Positions 25,990 through 39,500 of a stretch of 64,000 bases of DNA are shown here, one piece after another. The stretch covers positions 301,997-365,996 of the forward strand of contig PTEX01000414.1 in NCBI GenBank assembly GCA_003342815.1, read 5' to 3'. Every line of letters starts with the position of its first letter. Positions within the stretch are counted from its first letter, which is position 1. Source of the stretch: Eudromia elegans (taxonomy: Eukaryota > Chordata > Aves > Tinamiformes > Tinamidae). The translations under genes and the position numbers were made by a program. The notes beneath the pieces were generated by a model. That model had not been told where the DNA came from and searched no databases. It saw only the letters and a list, made by a program, of their open reading frames with translations.

Positions 25990-26190
25990 CGTAGAATCAC
26001 ACAGAATTACAGAGTGGGTGAGGTTGGAAGGGACCTCTAGACCTCATTTAGTTTAGCCTCCCTGCTCCAACAGGGACACCTGTAGCACATGGCACAGGGT
26101 GGCATCCAGGTGGGTTTGGAAGATCTCCAGAGAAGGAGACTCCACAGCCTCTCTGGGCAGCCTGTTCCAGGGCTCTGTCACTCTCATAGT
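25990..26190 (-). mobile_element. CR1 LINE fragment (3' end)
   Basis: About 200 bp on the minus strand. The plus strand reads 'tagaatcac', 'gaggttggaagggacctctag', 'ggcacagggtggcatccagg' and 'gggcagcctgttccagggctc', which is the antisense of the CR1 3' UTR and the WNRLPREVV coding tail. Similarity ends near 26190, giving a short 5'-truncated insertion. Small internal differences in the UTR ('gacctcatttagtttagcc') indicate moderate age. Confidence 0.92.
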
Positions 26191-27025
26191 TTAATTCAGT
26201 TTCAACACTTTTAACACATAAATAAGCGACCAGCATTCCTAAGAACATTTCTCACACAAAGCAGTGGAAATGGAAAGTGCTTGTTTGTTTGTTTTTTTTA
26301 ACAATAATATATATTCTTCTGAGAATTTATAAATATAAGAAGAGTGCCTCCACACCATAAAATGCCTCTTGAATAATTATAAAAGAGAGAAAGGAACCAA
26401 ACCAGTATCTTAAGAAAAAAAAAAAAAAAAAAGAGAGAGAAAAGCGAGAGGAAATAAATTCTGTAATTAGGAAATGGCTTGTTTGCTTTATGTCACAGTA
26501 TGTCCAGAGGCCTCCACTTTCTAGCTGCACTGTGCCTGATACACAGACTTGTGATTTTTTCTGCACTGTTGATGGGCTATAGGTGAGTTCGGTAGCATCT
26601 ACCTTTAGACATTGTGAGGAAAGTACCTTTTAATTAATCACGAGGCTCCTCAAGCATTTAAATTCGGAGTCTTTAAAACAGTTAACTACAATTATTAATA
26701 ATCAAATTCCTGACAGTTATTGAATAATTCTCCCTCCCAAGTTGTGACCACTATTCTGTAAAAGAACAAAGCTTTCTGGCTTCCCATGCTTTCTTATTAA
26801 AGAAATGTATCTACTTCTGTAATATTAACTGTTTTGACAAGCTACAAGAGTTCCAAGTGTGTTTGGCACAGATTAACATGATGCTTTTTATAGAGAAAGA
26901 CTTTTCAACATTAGCAATATTCAACATTAACATGCAGAAGTGTGTCCTTACTTTCAACAGTAGGTATTTATCAGACTACATTATTAGGTATTTATTTATA
27001 TCTGTCCTTTAAATATTATCCATTT

Positions 27026-27041
27026 TATATATATATATATA
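27026..27041. repeat. (TA)8 microsatellite
   Basis: Eight TA units in AT-rich DNA. Confidence 0.9.
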
Positions 27042-27718
27042 AAATTAGAAATCTTTAGGGAAGTAGAGTTCTGGGAAATAATTTATACTCTGGCACCCCT
27101 AATCAAAACATAATTCAGGCAAACTACCTCAAAATAATGGGCTCAGCTTTAGCTTTAGCCTGGGAGTGACATGTTTCATCCTGCGTTATGTGTATGGCTG
27201 TTACTTTCCTGAATCATATTTCATTGCCTTTTGTTATTTAGAGGACTGATAGCTAAGCAAAATTGCTGCAATCCAAATTTGTCCCATGGAGCTTAAAGGA
27301 TTAATTTAGAAAGGATATTATCAATCTGATAATTGGATTCATTTTGTAATTTGATATAATCCCTTTTCTAAAAAAGGAATCATGTAACCCTTCTGCCAAG
27401 ACTTGACAGACAGCAACAAGGTCCTGAAAAATATTAAAATAGGTTTGTTCAAAAACTCTGCTCAAACCTCTGTCCACAAACATGGAATATTTTCCCATGG
27501 GCAAACAGGAATTAAATGGCCTAATAAACAATGTTTTTGTCAAAAGGATGCAAGGAAACTCTAACAAAGTTATAAATAAAGGGTAATAACAATCAATTCT
27601 TAGGATATAATCATAACAGTTTCATAACCTTTCCTCTGATGATCCACTTGATTTACCCTTTCTTCAGTAACTTTCATTTATGTATTAAGATTTTTAAGGC
27701 TCGCTATTATGAATTGCT

Positions 27719-27756
27719 TTATCTGTCTCTATTGACAGTTATCTGTCTCTATTGAC
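27719..27756 (+). repeat. 20-bp tandem duplication (1.9 copies)
   Basis: The unit ttatctgtctctattgacag is followed directly by an exact partial second copy of 18 bases. This is a perfect, and therefore probably recent, local duplication. Confidence 0.9.
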
Positions 27757-30044
27757 TCTTCTGTTTCCTACTAGAAGTTCCTGCTCCTTCATCTTCTAGC
27801 CATGCCTGTATCTACTACCATCCTTCCAACCACTGTAGAGAATTCCAAAATATTAACTCTCATTTCTTATAAAATATACAGAGAATCAAAAAATAAGTAC
27901 CATCATCCATCCCAAAGGAGATGCTCAAACAGCTTTTTCCATTTTCTCTTAGATAAAAGAGACTTACAGAAAAGCTATTGCCTCATTTCTCTACCTCTTG
28001 AATTTTTGTACCTCAATATCACAAGCTATTTTTTAGGCTGGATGACACTCACCTCATTACAGTCAAGCAGAGTAAGTTGTCTTCTACATACTGTTAAAAA
28101 TGCTGAAAGAAATGTCTTAAATGTTCATCCACCAGCTCCCCCCAAGTTGCTTTCTTTTTATGACAGCAAATTAGTGAATAAAAACTGGCCAACCTGAAGA
28201 TTCATTATCAAAAACCTGTGCTGCACATTCTCAGACAGGTGAATCAGGAGAATCATCATTTAAATTAGTTTTAAATTGATCTAAAAGAGGAAGATGATTT
28301 ACTGCACTTGATTTTTTATTTCTCCTGAGGCTGCTTTTCTTCTTTGGAAGCATTTGGCAAGCATGTGATTACCTCTTTCCAAGCTGAAATAGGGGTCTTT
28401 GGGGTTGCTGTCTATCAGCCTGACTCTTCTGTAGGATTCTTAAAGCTCTGACAACTCGCAATGTATAGACTACTTCAACCACACTTTTACAGAATGTTTT
28501 GACAGATTGTGTGACATTACCACAGAGAAGATAGTGTTTGAACAAAAACTGGCATTTCAGAAAAGGACCCACTTGTCTTTGATCATAGGTGTATTTTAAT
28601 AGGTTTAGTTCTCTTTTCCTGTAATAAAAAATGTAGGTTTGACTTGCTGTTCTGTGATTTTCTACAAATATACAACTACTGAATTCAGTTCAGCACCTGT
28701 GTAAAGTTCAAGTAACAGAGTGAAAAATCACAATATTTTTTAATTTCTGATCTATCAAGATGCTTTTCCATCAACAAGCCAAATTCAGATGGATTGTCAG
28801 CTGAATCTGCATTTTTAGTTGTAGCGACAGATGTAATTAGAACTATTACCACCTCTCAGATGTGACAGCTGTCAGCTCTCAATCCTCTAGTGTATTTATA
28901 GTGTACTGATTATGAAGTAACTAGGGCAAATTAAAAGAACACCACTAAAGATTTTAGCTTGAATATTTCTATATCTGAGAGGTCTGATCTTAGTTGATTT
29001 GAAGATATGATCCAACCATTATACTTTCTGGAGGCTATGAGAAATACATACTGTGTTATTCCTTTGATGTAATGTTAAGACCTCTTTTACGCTGGTCTAA
29101 ATCTAGATACTCTTAAACCAGCAGATCAGAAGAGAGCACTGTGACTTCAGGACAGTGATAGACTTATTTGAAGTACAGTGTACAAATAAGATTGAGGGGA
29201 AGATCTACATTATGAAACATTTGATTTTAAAAATTGTCAGTAAAGGGAAGATAGTCAAAAGAGTTGATTTTGTTCAGGACTTTTTCAGTGGACACAAGGA
29301 AAGCATAGTTTCAAGGCAGTGAGTAATAGGAACTCCAGTTTAGGCCACTGGATTAGAATTTTCTGATTGTCAGTTCGGAAGGGCTCAATAACAAAAAAAA
29401 CCCACATTTGGTGTTCTTTTTATTTTTTATGAAAACTCACAGAAGGTTATTGGAGATATGAAGAATGTTACATTGTCTTTGAGGCCTACTCTCTTAAGAG
29501 ATAACTGTGTTTATACAGGAGGCTAGAATGTCTGTACGTTTGTGTGAGCGAATGACTGCATGGGGAAAGCAGAGGTCTAAAACAAAGCATCATGGCATGA
29601 TAGAACAGTCTATTTTTCGTTTAGTGTCCTTTCAGTAAGGACAAAAATTAACATTCAATATTGCCAGTTCTTCCCTATGATATTGTACTTTTAAATAATA
29701 AAAGCAAGAATAACTATCTCTTCAGTGCAACAACAAAATGAGCTTATATATGAATGATATCTCATCCAAATTTCAGCAAAAAAATGTCAAGTCAGCCGAA
29801 GTGAGTACAATATTGAATCATACTACAGGGACATGAGAAGAGTTTCACCAGAGACAAAATTTTATTTTAACCAAAATAATGTTACATACTGTGCATGTAT
29901 TAGTGCACTCACTTTGTTAGATGTATATGTGTACTGCTGAACAATACTGAAAAATAGTAATTAATACTTTTTCCCATAATACTGTTAATAAACTTACAAC
30001 TATGTCTACAAACATGAGAACTTGCCCATGGCCTCTCATATTTA

Positions 30045-30098
30045 TGTGTGCGTGTATAATATGTATGTATACATATGTATATACACATATAAACACAC
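30045..30098. repeat. TG/TA-rich low-complexity tract
   Basis: Alternating purine-pyrimidine sequence of TG, TA and CA dinucleotides with several small palindromes such as tatacata and catatgtatata. It is probably a degenerated dinucleotide microsatellite. Confidence 0.75.
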
Positions 30099-30322
30099 AA
30101 TTATTACCATCTTTTTATATATTTATAGATAAAATGTTTTCTATTTAGTATGAAAAAAAAGGCACTGTCCGATTGACAGATTCCTGAAACAACTTATTAG
30201 GAGTTGTAAAATACTTTAAAGATCAGGGAAAGAAAATAAAAATAAAAATCTCCAGTGTGTTGATTTCCACAAATGAGACTATTCAAAACACAGTGAAAAT
30301 AAAAACCAAAAACAACAAATAA

Positions 30323-30338
30323 ACACACACACACACAC
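30323..30338 (+). repeat. (AC)8 microsatellite
   Basis: Eight AC units following an A-rich stretch. Confidence 0.9.
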
Positions 30339-30409
30339 AACTGTATTTTGCCTTTGAAACATCATTGTGAAAGAGAGAACAAAAATGGATTCTGAGTGTA
30401 CTAGTCAGT

Positions 30410-30705
30410 ATCACAGAATCACAGAGTGGTTGAGGTTAGAAGGAACCTCTACAGATCGTCTAGTTTGACTCCCCCACTGCTCCAGCAGGGACCCTTAGAG
30501 CACGTGGCACAGGGTGGCATCCAGGTGGGTTTGGAAGATCTCCAGAGAACGAGACTCCACAACCTCTCTGGGCAGCCTGTTCCAGGGCTCCATCACCCTC
30601 ACAGGAAAGAAGTTCTTCCTCACACGGAGATGGAACTTCCTGGGTTTTAATTTATACTCATAATTTCTCCCATTCACATGCTATTCCAGAAGCACTGAGT
30701 TTCAC
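30410..30705 (-). mobile_element. CR1 LINE fragment (3' end)
   Basis: About 295 bp on the minus strand. The 3' end at 30410 shows the antisense octamer 'cacagaatcacagag', then 'gaggttagaaggaacctc', the UTR, and the antisense of the coding tail (KFHLRVRKNFFPVRV, EPWNRLPREVVESRSLEIF). The region after about 30660 ('cccattcacatgctattcc') still resembles the CR1 'ccgttaccccttgtcc' segment but fades out by about 30705. It is a 5'-truncated, moderately diverged insertion. Confidence 0.92.
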
Positions 30706-31936
30706 AAATGTCTTCCTAAATACAGAATATATCCAATAGAAAGTGTATTTATGCCTCAACCTTAAGTGTCTGGCCTAATTAATAATTATGCTTTTTTTTT
30801 CCTATTCTACAGCATCCGTGAACAAAGACTCTATTTTGCATATATCCTAATCGATTGCATCTTAATCATTTGTAGCACCATGAACAGAGACTGCAAATTA
30901 AATCCTGGAGGAGATTGTTTCACATTTTTAAAAATTTAATTCAATGAAAGGGCATTTAACACATGACTAGAATCATTTAAAATGAAGTTCCATATTTAGT
31001 CTTATACCTTGGGCTTAAAAAATACAGAATGATTTAACATTTGTCTTGGATATCCTTCTCCTCCAGCCTCTCTTTTGTTTAGGCTTTAAATTCCATGGTG
31101 ACTTATATTAATCAATATTCAACATTATTTCACTGAAATAAAAGGTCAACAGGCACAAGGCAAGATTAATTTTGAAAAGAAAGTTGCGAAATATGACAAG
31201 TCATCATTAGAGTGGTGGATAGATACAAAGCTGTTTTCACTATAAAAAAAAAACAAAAAAAAAGTCCAGTAGTAAAAACTGCTCGAGTGTTTTTCCAGTG
31301 CCCTTGAAGTGTTCTGACTCATTTAAAACAACATTCCAGAACTTAAATATATCAGACTTCTTTTATTACTTATTCTCCCTTATTCTAAATCAAGTTGTTT
31401 TTCAGATCATGAAGATTCAATCACCTTCAAAAATTCTAAGAGTCTTTTACTCTCTAAATAGTTTACCTTTTTCTTTAGATTTAGAAAAATAGGACTCTGG
31501 CAGAATACAGAATTTGAGGGACAAATATACAGCTTTGCTAAATTACTAACTTTGAAAAGGATAGTATATTCACAAAGAGGCAAGAAAAGATTAAAGACTT
31601 GTGGGAAAAAAAAATCAAAGTTTCTCGACATAGTTCACCTAGAGTTTTTACACTGTTCCAGCATCTCTATCTTGTTTATTCTAGATTCTGGCTGTAACTC
31701 ACCATCAAGTAAAACTAATTTTCACATGTTTCTATGAAAATAAAAATAGCAGATAATATAATACCGAGAGAAAGAAAAATTCTTGAATTACCTTTTAGTT
31801 AATGAGATGAAGGTGAGTGTATGTGTCTGCTAGGGGAGGCAGTTATGTGCTGAAACACTGTAGTGCTATCTCCATGATATATATGTTTTGAAGAGAGCTC
31901 TTCAAGATGGTAAAAAACAAGCTAACCAACAAGTAA
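30706..31936. other. AT-rich spacer between two CR1 copies
   Basis: About 1.2 kb with no recognisable gene. It contains an A-run broken by a C at about 31243-31264. Frames of 61-74 codons overlap on opposite strands near 31298-31737 and look like chance. Confidence 0.5.
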
Positions 31937-32395
31937 ATCACAGAAAGATTCAGAAGGGATCTCTAGAGATCGGCTGGTCCAAACTCACCGCTCGAGCACC
32001 GATGTGCTGGAGCAGCTTGTATGTACTATGTCCAGTAATGTTTTGACTTTCTGCAAGGATGGTAACTCCACAGCCTCTATGGGCAACCTATATTCCTATA
32101 CTGCTCAGCCACCTTCACAGTAAATAAGTGGTTTGTTATGTTCAAATGGAATTTCCTGTGTTTCAGTTTGTGTCCATTACCTCTAGCTCTATCTTTGTTA
32201 TAGCTATTCATCAGATTTTATTCACATTAATCCCCTCTGAGCCTTTTCTTCTCCAAGTTGATCAGTCACAGCTATCTGTTTCTTCTACAGATGTCCTCCT
32301 ATCCGTTAATAATCATTGTGTCTTTACACTGGACTTGCTCCTGCTGGGCCACGTCTGTGTTTTACTGGGGAGCCTGGAACCCTTCCCTATAATTT
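31937..32395 (-). mobile_element. Old CR1 LINE fragment
   Basis: About 460 bp on the minus strand, clearly more diverged than its neighbours. The plus strand shows 'cacagaaagattcagaaggg', 'agagatcggctggtccaaac', 'actccacagcctctatgggc', 'tgtttcagtttgtgtccatt' and 'cctctgagccttttcttctcc'. These appear in the order expected of antisense CR1 from the UTR into the coding region. Similarity continues weakly through 'ggacttgctcctgctgggcc' and 'ctggggagcctggaaccc' (antisense of the GLEH-to-FWAPQ stretch). Many indels destroy the frame, and the octamer end is degraded. Confidence 0.82.
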
Positions 32396-34860
32396 TTCTG
32401 CTGGATTCCCTCTCCTGATGTTCTCTTCCCTTCAAGACCATATCTCACAAAATTCTTCAATGATGATCTCTAAACAGGTCAACGTTTGGTCTCCTGAATT
32501 CCAGGGATGTACTATTGCTTTTTGCCTCTTCTGAATTCTGTGACCCTGTGCTGAACGTCTACCATCCTCACCCCACTGCTCCTCAAGGCCTTCACACCAA
32601 CTGTAGGCAAAGACTGCAAACCCAGCCTCAGAGAGGGGCCCTCCATGCAGACCAAGGTTTGCAGGGCTGTGTCCTGCTTCTGAAGCTCTGTCTGGATTGA
32701 AAATTCTGAAAACTCTACATGGACAGTTGCTGCAATAGCACCATAGCTGAGGACATCCCCATCATCTCCAATGAAGTCCCTCTAGTAGTCCAGAAGGCTT
32801 TAGTCTAGCCTCCGAGTACAGCCTAGAGACTACTGCATAAACTTTTGTCCCTGTTGGCTGCTCCTGCAGAAGTGATCCAGAGAAAAAGCTGACAGTTAAC
32901 TACTATGTATACAGGATTAAACATAAAACCCCATGTCTGTGGTTAATTTAGACAGTGAGCCAGAAAAGAACAGTATTTCTAACTGGATGTATTATTAGGT
33001 GATATTTGAAATAAGAATGTCTGAAATGTTGTAATTTTTAAGGAAAAAAAATCTCTTCCCAAGTGTATTTTGATTATGTTCTGCAAAAGATCATGTATTT
33101 ATTTTATGAGCATAAGCATTGAATCCACTTTTTAACATATTATTGCTGAGCCAGTATTCAGTATTAATTTTTGGTGCCAATTTGTTTCTTAATGTAATTT
33201 TCTAAATGAATATGACTTCTATCAGACAATACATTTGCTTGCATTTGAAATTGTGGTTTGGCAGGAAGGTCCCTAAACGGAAACATTAATATGTGCAAAT
33301 TGAAAGGGGAAAATTATTACAAATTATTTCACTTTTTGCCAACATTGAATTCCTACTAAATCTATCAGCATCTTAAAACTGGGTCATTCATTTAACATTT
33401 TAATTTACACAGTTTGTGAATTCACAGATCAGTGCTTCCTGAGGTAGGTAGTATAGAAAATGACAGGTTGATGGAACTGAAGAGTTTATTTATTTATTCA
33501 TTTCCAAAATAACGGCCTCTTTTGTTTCAATAAATAGCATTTGGACAAATAACATATTTCACTCTGAAACTGTAACTTATTGTTTAGAAATAATTATAAA
33601 AGGAAATCAATATTGTAAGTATCCTGAACTAGTCAGATAAATTCATTTTAGTGTTGCCTGCCTCAAGAACTAAAACCAACTTTCCATGTTGTAGAAAACA
33701 CAGATTTTCTACTAAATAAAGTGAAATCTGATTTCATGTGCTTCAGTATTTAAAGTGGCTGAGAATTCTTATTCACTAATTGTAATATGTAATATCTGTA
33801 GTAGTAATTGGAAGAAATCAGTAATGTCAGTCCTGTATGCCAAATCCTGTTGAGTCACACAGGCAAAGCTATGGCATATTCCCTTCTTGTGGCTCACATG
33901 CAACAAAAAAGTCACACATGTCCTTTCAGACTTCGGGTTAAACCACACATGAGAACTTTAATGGGAATTACTCTAGAGCCTTCTGAATCGGAAGTTGTGC
34001 AATTTTCCTTATCATCAGCTCTTAAGCAGTCATTGTTAGAGGCTATCCTGTGAAGTCATTTCCTTTGTGTCACATATACTGCAGATAGATACAATTTTTT
34101 ATTATTTGGAGACATTTAGTAAAATGTTCTGAAAAAAAAAAAAAATACCATGCTGTAAATGCTATTGACGAAGCCAATAGCAGTAGTAGGTTATTATACT
34201 GTCTCACAAATAGGTGACAAATGATTCATGCAAATGAAATTAGATATGTAATGGTATAGTAATCTTAGAGGTAGTAGGTAGTCTAACTAAAGTGTTGGAC
34301 ACACAAAAAGGTAGTAGTTAAAATCTGTTTCTCTCCTTTGACTACTGAGAGCTTTTACAGAAAAATCTGTAGAACTGCAACCTGGTAAGGGAATTCACAC
34401 CCTAAATTTATAAATTGTCTTTAAGTCTCTAAGTGATCTAATTTTTTTTCTGGTGATGTTCCAATATGCTATGAAGAATCTACTAGGGAAAAATGTATTG
34501 TTTTTCAGTCTCCAGAAGCTTATTGCTCTACCAACTTCTTTGTATCTATATTTTGGATTATAGTTCAATAAAGCAAAAATAAGTTGAAATTAAAGTAGAT
34601 CTTGAAATTGTTGAACTCATTCATCAATGAGGCAGTTGTAAACTTTCCAAAAATATTTTTCTTATATCACAGTAAACTGATTTCAGATAGATTTTGAGTT
34701 GCATGGCTAAGGCCATCTTGCCATCCTATAGTTTCTATGCATTTGTGTTACAATATAATTTTACTGTGGTAGTTTTTCATTATAGAAATAAAGGTTTGAG
34801 TTTGGTTATTTTTTTGCAAATGATATTCTTCATTCTTTCCCCATTCTATTATTTTACTTA

Positions 34861-34903
34861 GAGTACTTTCAGATTCAGAATACTTTCAGATTCAGAGTAC
34901 TTT
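34861..34903 (+). repeat. 17-bp tandem repeat (2.5 copies)
   Basis: Two and a half copies of gagtactttcagattca, the second with a single G-to-A change. Generated by local slippage. Confidence 0.88.
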
Positions 34904-36524
34904 GACATATATCTACATTTTTTTTAATGAAATATTCCAACAGAAGACTTCAGAATTCTCCTGTCAATAATAGGTTGTCATTTGTTCATATCACATGCCT
35001 ATCCTTTACCTTCTCTGTAGTTATTTAATTTGAGGGTCATTGTATTTGAATCTGGGTGAGAGCAAAAGGGTTTACTCTTCCTGCCAAGAAACAAATTAAT
35101 TTTGTACATTGTTTAATAACTGCATCCAATTCCAAATGCCACCAAGCAGCTATTAAACAGCAAGCCCCTAGAACAAAAACTCAATGGTGCATAGCATTCC
35201 TGATTAGATGCACTCCTTTCTGAAAGGGCCATTATTCTTAGTAAGCATATTTCATTACTGTGAATCTGAGTCTCAGTCCATGAAACCATAACCTAAGAAT
35301 TCCATCTGAATTGTCTAATGTTATCTAGCTAACCTTAGTACGTGGGTTACTAGAACATGGGAGAGCTACCCTGTAATATATGTGGGTTTTCTGGAGGCAT
35401 CTGCGAAATCTGAAGTACTGTATTCACTGTTCTCTGCTAGTGCTTCTTAAAACTAACATCAGTTGCATCCAGGAAGCAAAAGGTTTTACTATTTAAATGC
35501 TTGCCTTATATTTCTATTCAGCTGAGACAAAGCAGTACTCTCAACAGTTTCCAAGCAACACACATCATTTTCAAGTACTGCTTAGTATTGGGGTTTATCC
35601 CCGGATTGCTGAATGCCTTTTACTTTAATCATTGTTTGCCATTTGCAAAATGGAACACGTCTATATTACTGTGATGACCCAACCTGATGCTGTTGTTTGC
35701 CTAGATCCTTCAATAAACAATATAAATAAAATATGTTTTATAAAATAATATCAGATAGGATGAGCTATTTCTCTTCTGACAATAAATTGCTTTCATCAAT
35801 TGAGAAGAAAGACTTGTTATTTTTAATGGATTCTTGATTTAAATGTATTTCCTGATTTGTTAATGAGCAAATAAAGAAAAATTTTTGTAGATGATTTTAT
35901 CAAGCCAACCTCACTCCCCAAGACAATCTTATTAAGAATTAAATTTATACGCTGCTATAAAGCAGTCACATACAGTCTCCTTTAAGAATAATTTGGTATT
36001 ACGTGAAATTAAGAAACTATATACATTTAAATTCATATAAATTAATTTAGAGACTTGTTAAAAAAAAATGGCTTCCATGCAACAATAATGTTGGGAAATA
36101 ATGACAAAAGAGCTGAGAAAGGTTGACTCCAGGGTTGAAAGGTCATTTTTTATCTCTTATACTGGTTCACATAGTACATGATTTCTAGAAGTTGTACATA
36201 TGCGTTTCTGTGTCCACCTGATACAGAAGCCACCAGAGCCTTCCTTTCATTCCACTACTTTCATCCTCAAAGCAGATCAAATTGACTTAATTAGCTGACT
36301 GCCTGTTGTGTATGTGGATGAGTGTTGTGATTTTTACTTCTCTGGAAACTTTTAATCTCTTCAGCAATTCCATGACTCAACAGGCTTGATGTGCCAGAGG
36401 CACATAGTTATTTATTTAGATCAGGAGAAACGGTCATCATTAGAGAGAAATGCACATTAAAGTGGGGTCTTAGTCACATGTTTCTGTAGCCTTAAGACCC
36501 TTTTAGTTTGGCAGCTTGGTTTGA

Positions 36525-36541
36525 TTTTTTTTTTTTTTTTT
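36525..36541. repeat. T17 homopolymer
   Basis: Seventeen T without a recognisable retrocopy beside it. Confidence 0.85.
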
Positions 36542-39500
36542 AATTCTCATTACAGCTGAAACTCTACAAAAAGTAGAAAGTCTTAGATTTCGTCCATCAG
36601 AATAAAAACCTAACATTTGAAAAAGTTGACTGATCTTCTATAATTAATATGTGGAGAGAGTCTGTCATCTTTAAAAGGTCAATCATTTCATCTATGTAGA
36701 CAATTATTTTGGGATGGAAGTGCCTGTTTCTCCCTGATTTGGGAGAGAACCCAAGGGCTTTATTTAACTACCTAAGAACAGGCATCCAGTGCTATAGATG
36801 AGCAGTTCCGTGTCATACTTGCCAGTTTTGTCAACTGTGATTATATTCACACAATCTGGCAGATAGGACCCTGAAAACCTGCCATCATTATAGACAGAAT
36901 TTTTGATGACAAACTCTCTATATTTGAGGATCTCCAATGGCTCTGTACATTAGTGACTAATCATTTGAAATGAATCCACAGTAAGTTGATTTTTTCTTGC
37001 ATATACTTAAAATATTTAGACTGAGATTGGTCTGCGTGCCTCAGTTTTATATGCAGACAATGAAAGATAATCATTCTTTAGAAACTGCGGATTAGATAAA
37101 ACAACCAGGAGTGTAAACAGAAGGAGAAATACCAAAGTATAGGATATATTCTGATTCAATCTATATCTCAAAAATTAAGATGACGGTTCCTAACATCAAA
37201 ATTAAAATTCAAAATTAGTACTTGTGACAATTGTCGGCCTGAGCTTGTGCAACCAGTTAAAATAATAATTAGTCCTACATTATCAACTTCTAGGGTGTCA
37301 ATATACTTGTCAAAAGACATGGTTGACAATTTTAACATTAGAAATCATTTTACTGGGGCCTTATAAATCCTAGACTTGCTTACTTAAGCATGCTGTTTCT
37401 TTCATGATTGCACAAGCAAAGCACTGTACTCAAAAAACTGTGTATTCCAAAGAGAATTTGAACCCACGGTGTATGCTTTATATTCCGTTAGACAAATGGT
37501 CGTGCACAAAGAAATAGAATTCCTTTTACAGCTTAATGAAAAACAGAAAGGAAAGAAGATCTAATATGATTATTAAAATCATTTTGGTACGCTCTGTAAC
37601 GTTCTATTTTAAGGACAATGTTTTTAGGCAATAGTGTCCACTTTCTTGTAGCATAAAGTGTATTTTGTTAAAAAATATTGACTTGTAGAATTTTATTTGT
37701 GTTTATGTGAAACTTCCTTTGCAGCAACGGTGTATGTAAGAGTGTACTAGAAAAAAATATATAAATATTAGAAAAATATCATATCTATTTCTCTGTCTTA
37801 AGCATAATTTAAGGAGGAAAGAAGGGAAAGGGTTAGAACATTGTGGCTAGACAGCTCCCTATGAATAGCAGGCTAAACTTGAACCACAATTGAAGTGCCC
37901 AAATATTTTGAAAAAAGAAACAAACACACAAAAAGAAAGCTGAAAGGAAAAAGATGGGAATCCATTCTTTGGAGCACTTAAAACAATCTTCTGACATATA
38001 GCTTATGAGATATTTTGCAATACACAATACATGAATGATTTCTGATAAGGGATAGAGAGAGCAAAAAACAAGGAATTGTTGGAAGTCACCATGAATGTTT
38101 TAAGCCACTGTAAAATGATTCTTCTACATTGTGAAATATAGATTAATTTATTAGCGACATAGTAAAACTTTGTCAAGGTTCTAATCCTTGATTAGTAGCA
38201 AGGATTAGAGTATGTATGTCAAGTGCTCACTCTTGCCTTTACTCCACATGACAGACACTAAGGCCTCGATTTTATGACTTACTCCTTACTGTCAGGAATG
38301 AAGCTGGGAGTAAAACTCAGAAAATAAATCAAGGTAACAAGCTGATAACGAACATGTTAAGGAAGGTTTTAAGGATGGCCACCTTCAGCAAGGTCCAAGA
38401 CTAGGAGGTCTTCCTTTCTCAAACTGGTGGATGTGTCTGCTGCTCTCCTATTTGCAGGTTTATCCATTAGCAAGGCTGAGGAGGTATCCCAAAGCCAGAG
38501 AGAGAGAGAGACACAAACCCACACAAGACAGTGAGATGACTGGCTACATAGACCATGCATGGCTTTCAGCTTTTGCCCAGGCACATAGGCACTGTGACTT
38601 GTGGTTGCCAACTCCAGTTGCTCATGGTGAGGCCTTTACTTCACTCATCTGGTCTCTTTTCTCACCTGGTGTGCAGGACATATGTGATCTGTGACTGCAG
38701 GTGCTGCATCAGTGTCTGTCACTAAAGGTCCTAAATTGTTCCAGTTAATGGCATTATGGACACAGTGGCCATTGTCACCTTAAGTCCGACTCCAGTTGTT
38801 GATCCAAATTCACTCACATGTGTCTCTTCACCTACTGGCACCTGGACCTAGCAGAATTCACATGTGGGGTAGAGGTTGATACACTCTCCAGTATAGCGAA
38901 GATAGTTAGGATGACTGTGGTGGTCAGGCACAGACCTTGGTTGTACACATGTACTGACCAACAACTGCTAACACACAACCAGCTCTTTTTATATTTCCTT
39001 CTCTCTACTTTCCCCTTTTTTTTTCCCTCATAAACAAAATTTTTCAATTTTTTTAGGAAGTTTCCCATAGGTTCAGATCCATCCTTTTTCCAAAAAAAAA
39101 CCCCCTTGTGTTTGCCTTAATTCCTCCTCCTTATCAATTACAATGTCCAGACTGGACTGCACTTTATTAATGGCCCATGAATTAGTGACTGAAAGTTTTG
39201 TTGTTTGCCACTGTCACTTTATCCCTTACCTGTCAAATTTGTGTCTCTTTGTGTTTTATTTACACAGAGGTTTCCCCTCTGCTTTTTATGTGTCTTCCTA
39301 TACAAAAAAAAAAAAAAGTACTGAAGTATAAAATAGGAACCAATGATCTGCATCATTATTCTAAGATCTTTCACTGTCTTTATCAAAAGCTTTAGAAAAC
39401 TAGGATTTTTTTTCTATTAGGCTGCTTTTAATATTTTAACACGCGGTGTTTTAAGGTGTAATCATTGGGCTACTTGTGAGAATCTTCAAACAAGAGGGCG

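Larger units (their letters stand above)
26191..30409. other. AT-rich intergenic DNA, no gene recognised
   Basis: Includes an A-run with GAGAGA at about 26413-26440, (TA)8 at 27026-27041, a 20-bp tandem duplication at 27719-27756, TG/TA-rich low complexity at about 30045-30098 and (AC)8 at 30323-30338. The longest non-repeat open frame in the window, 131 codons at 27802-28197 on +, lies here. It shows no domain, signal peptide or family resemblance, and its length is within chance for 64 kb of AT-rich DNA. Confidence 0.55.

Noticed and set aside
27802-28197. 131-codon plus-strand frame
   Set aside because: No recognisable domain, no signal peptide and no splice or promoter context. A frame this long is expected about once or twice by chance in 64 kb of this composition on six frames.
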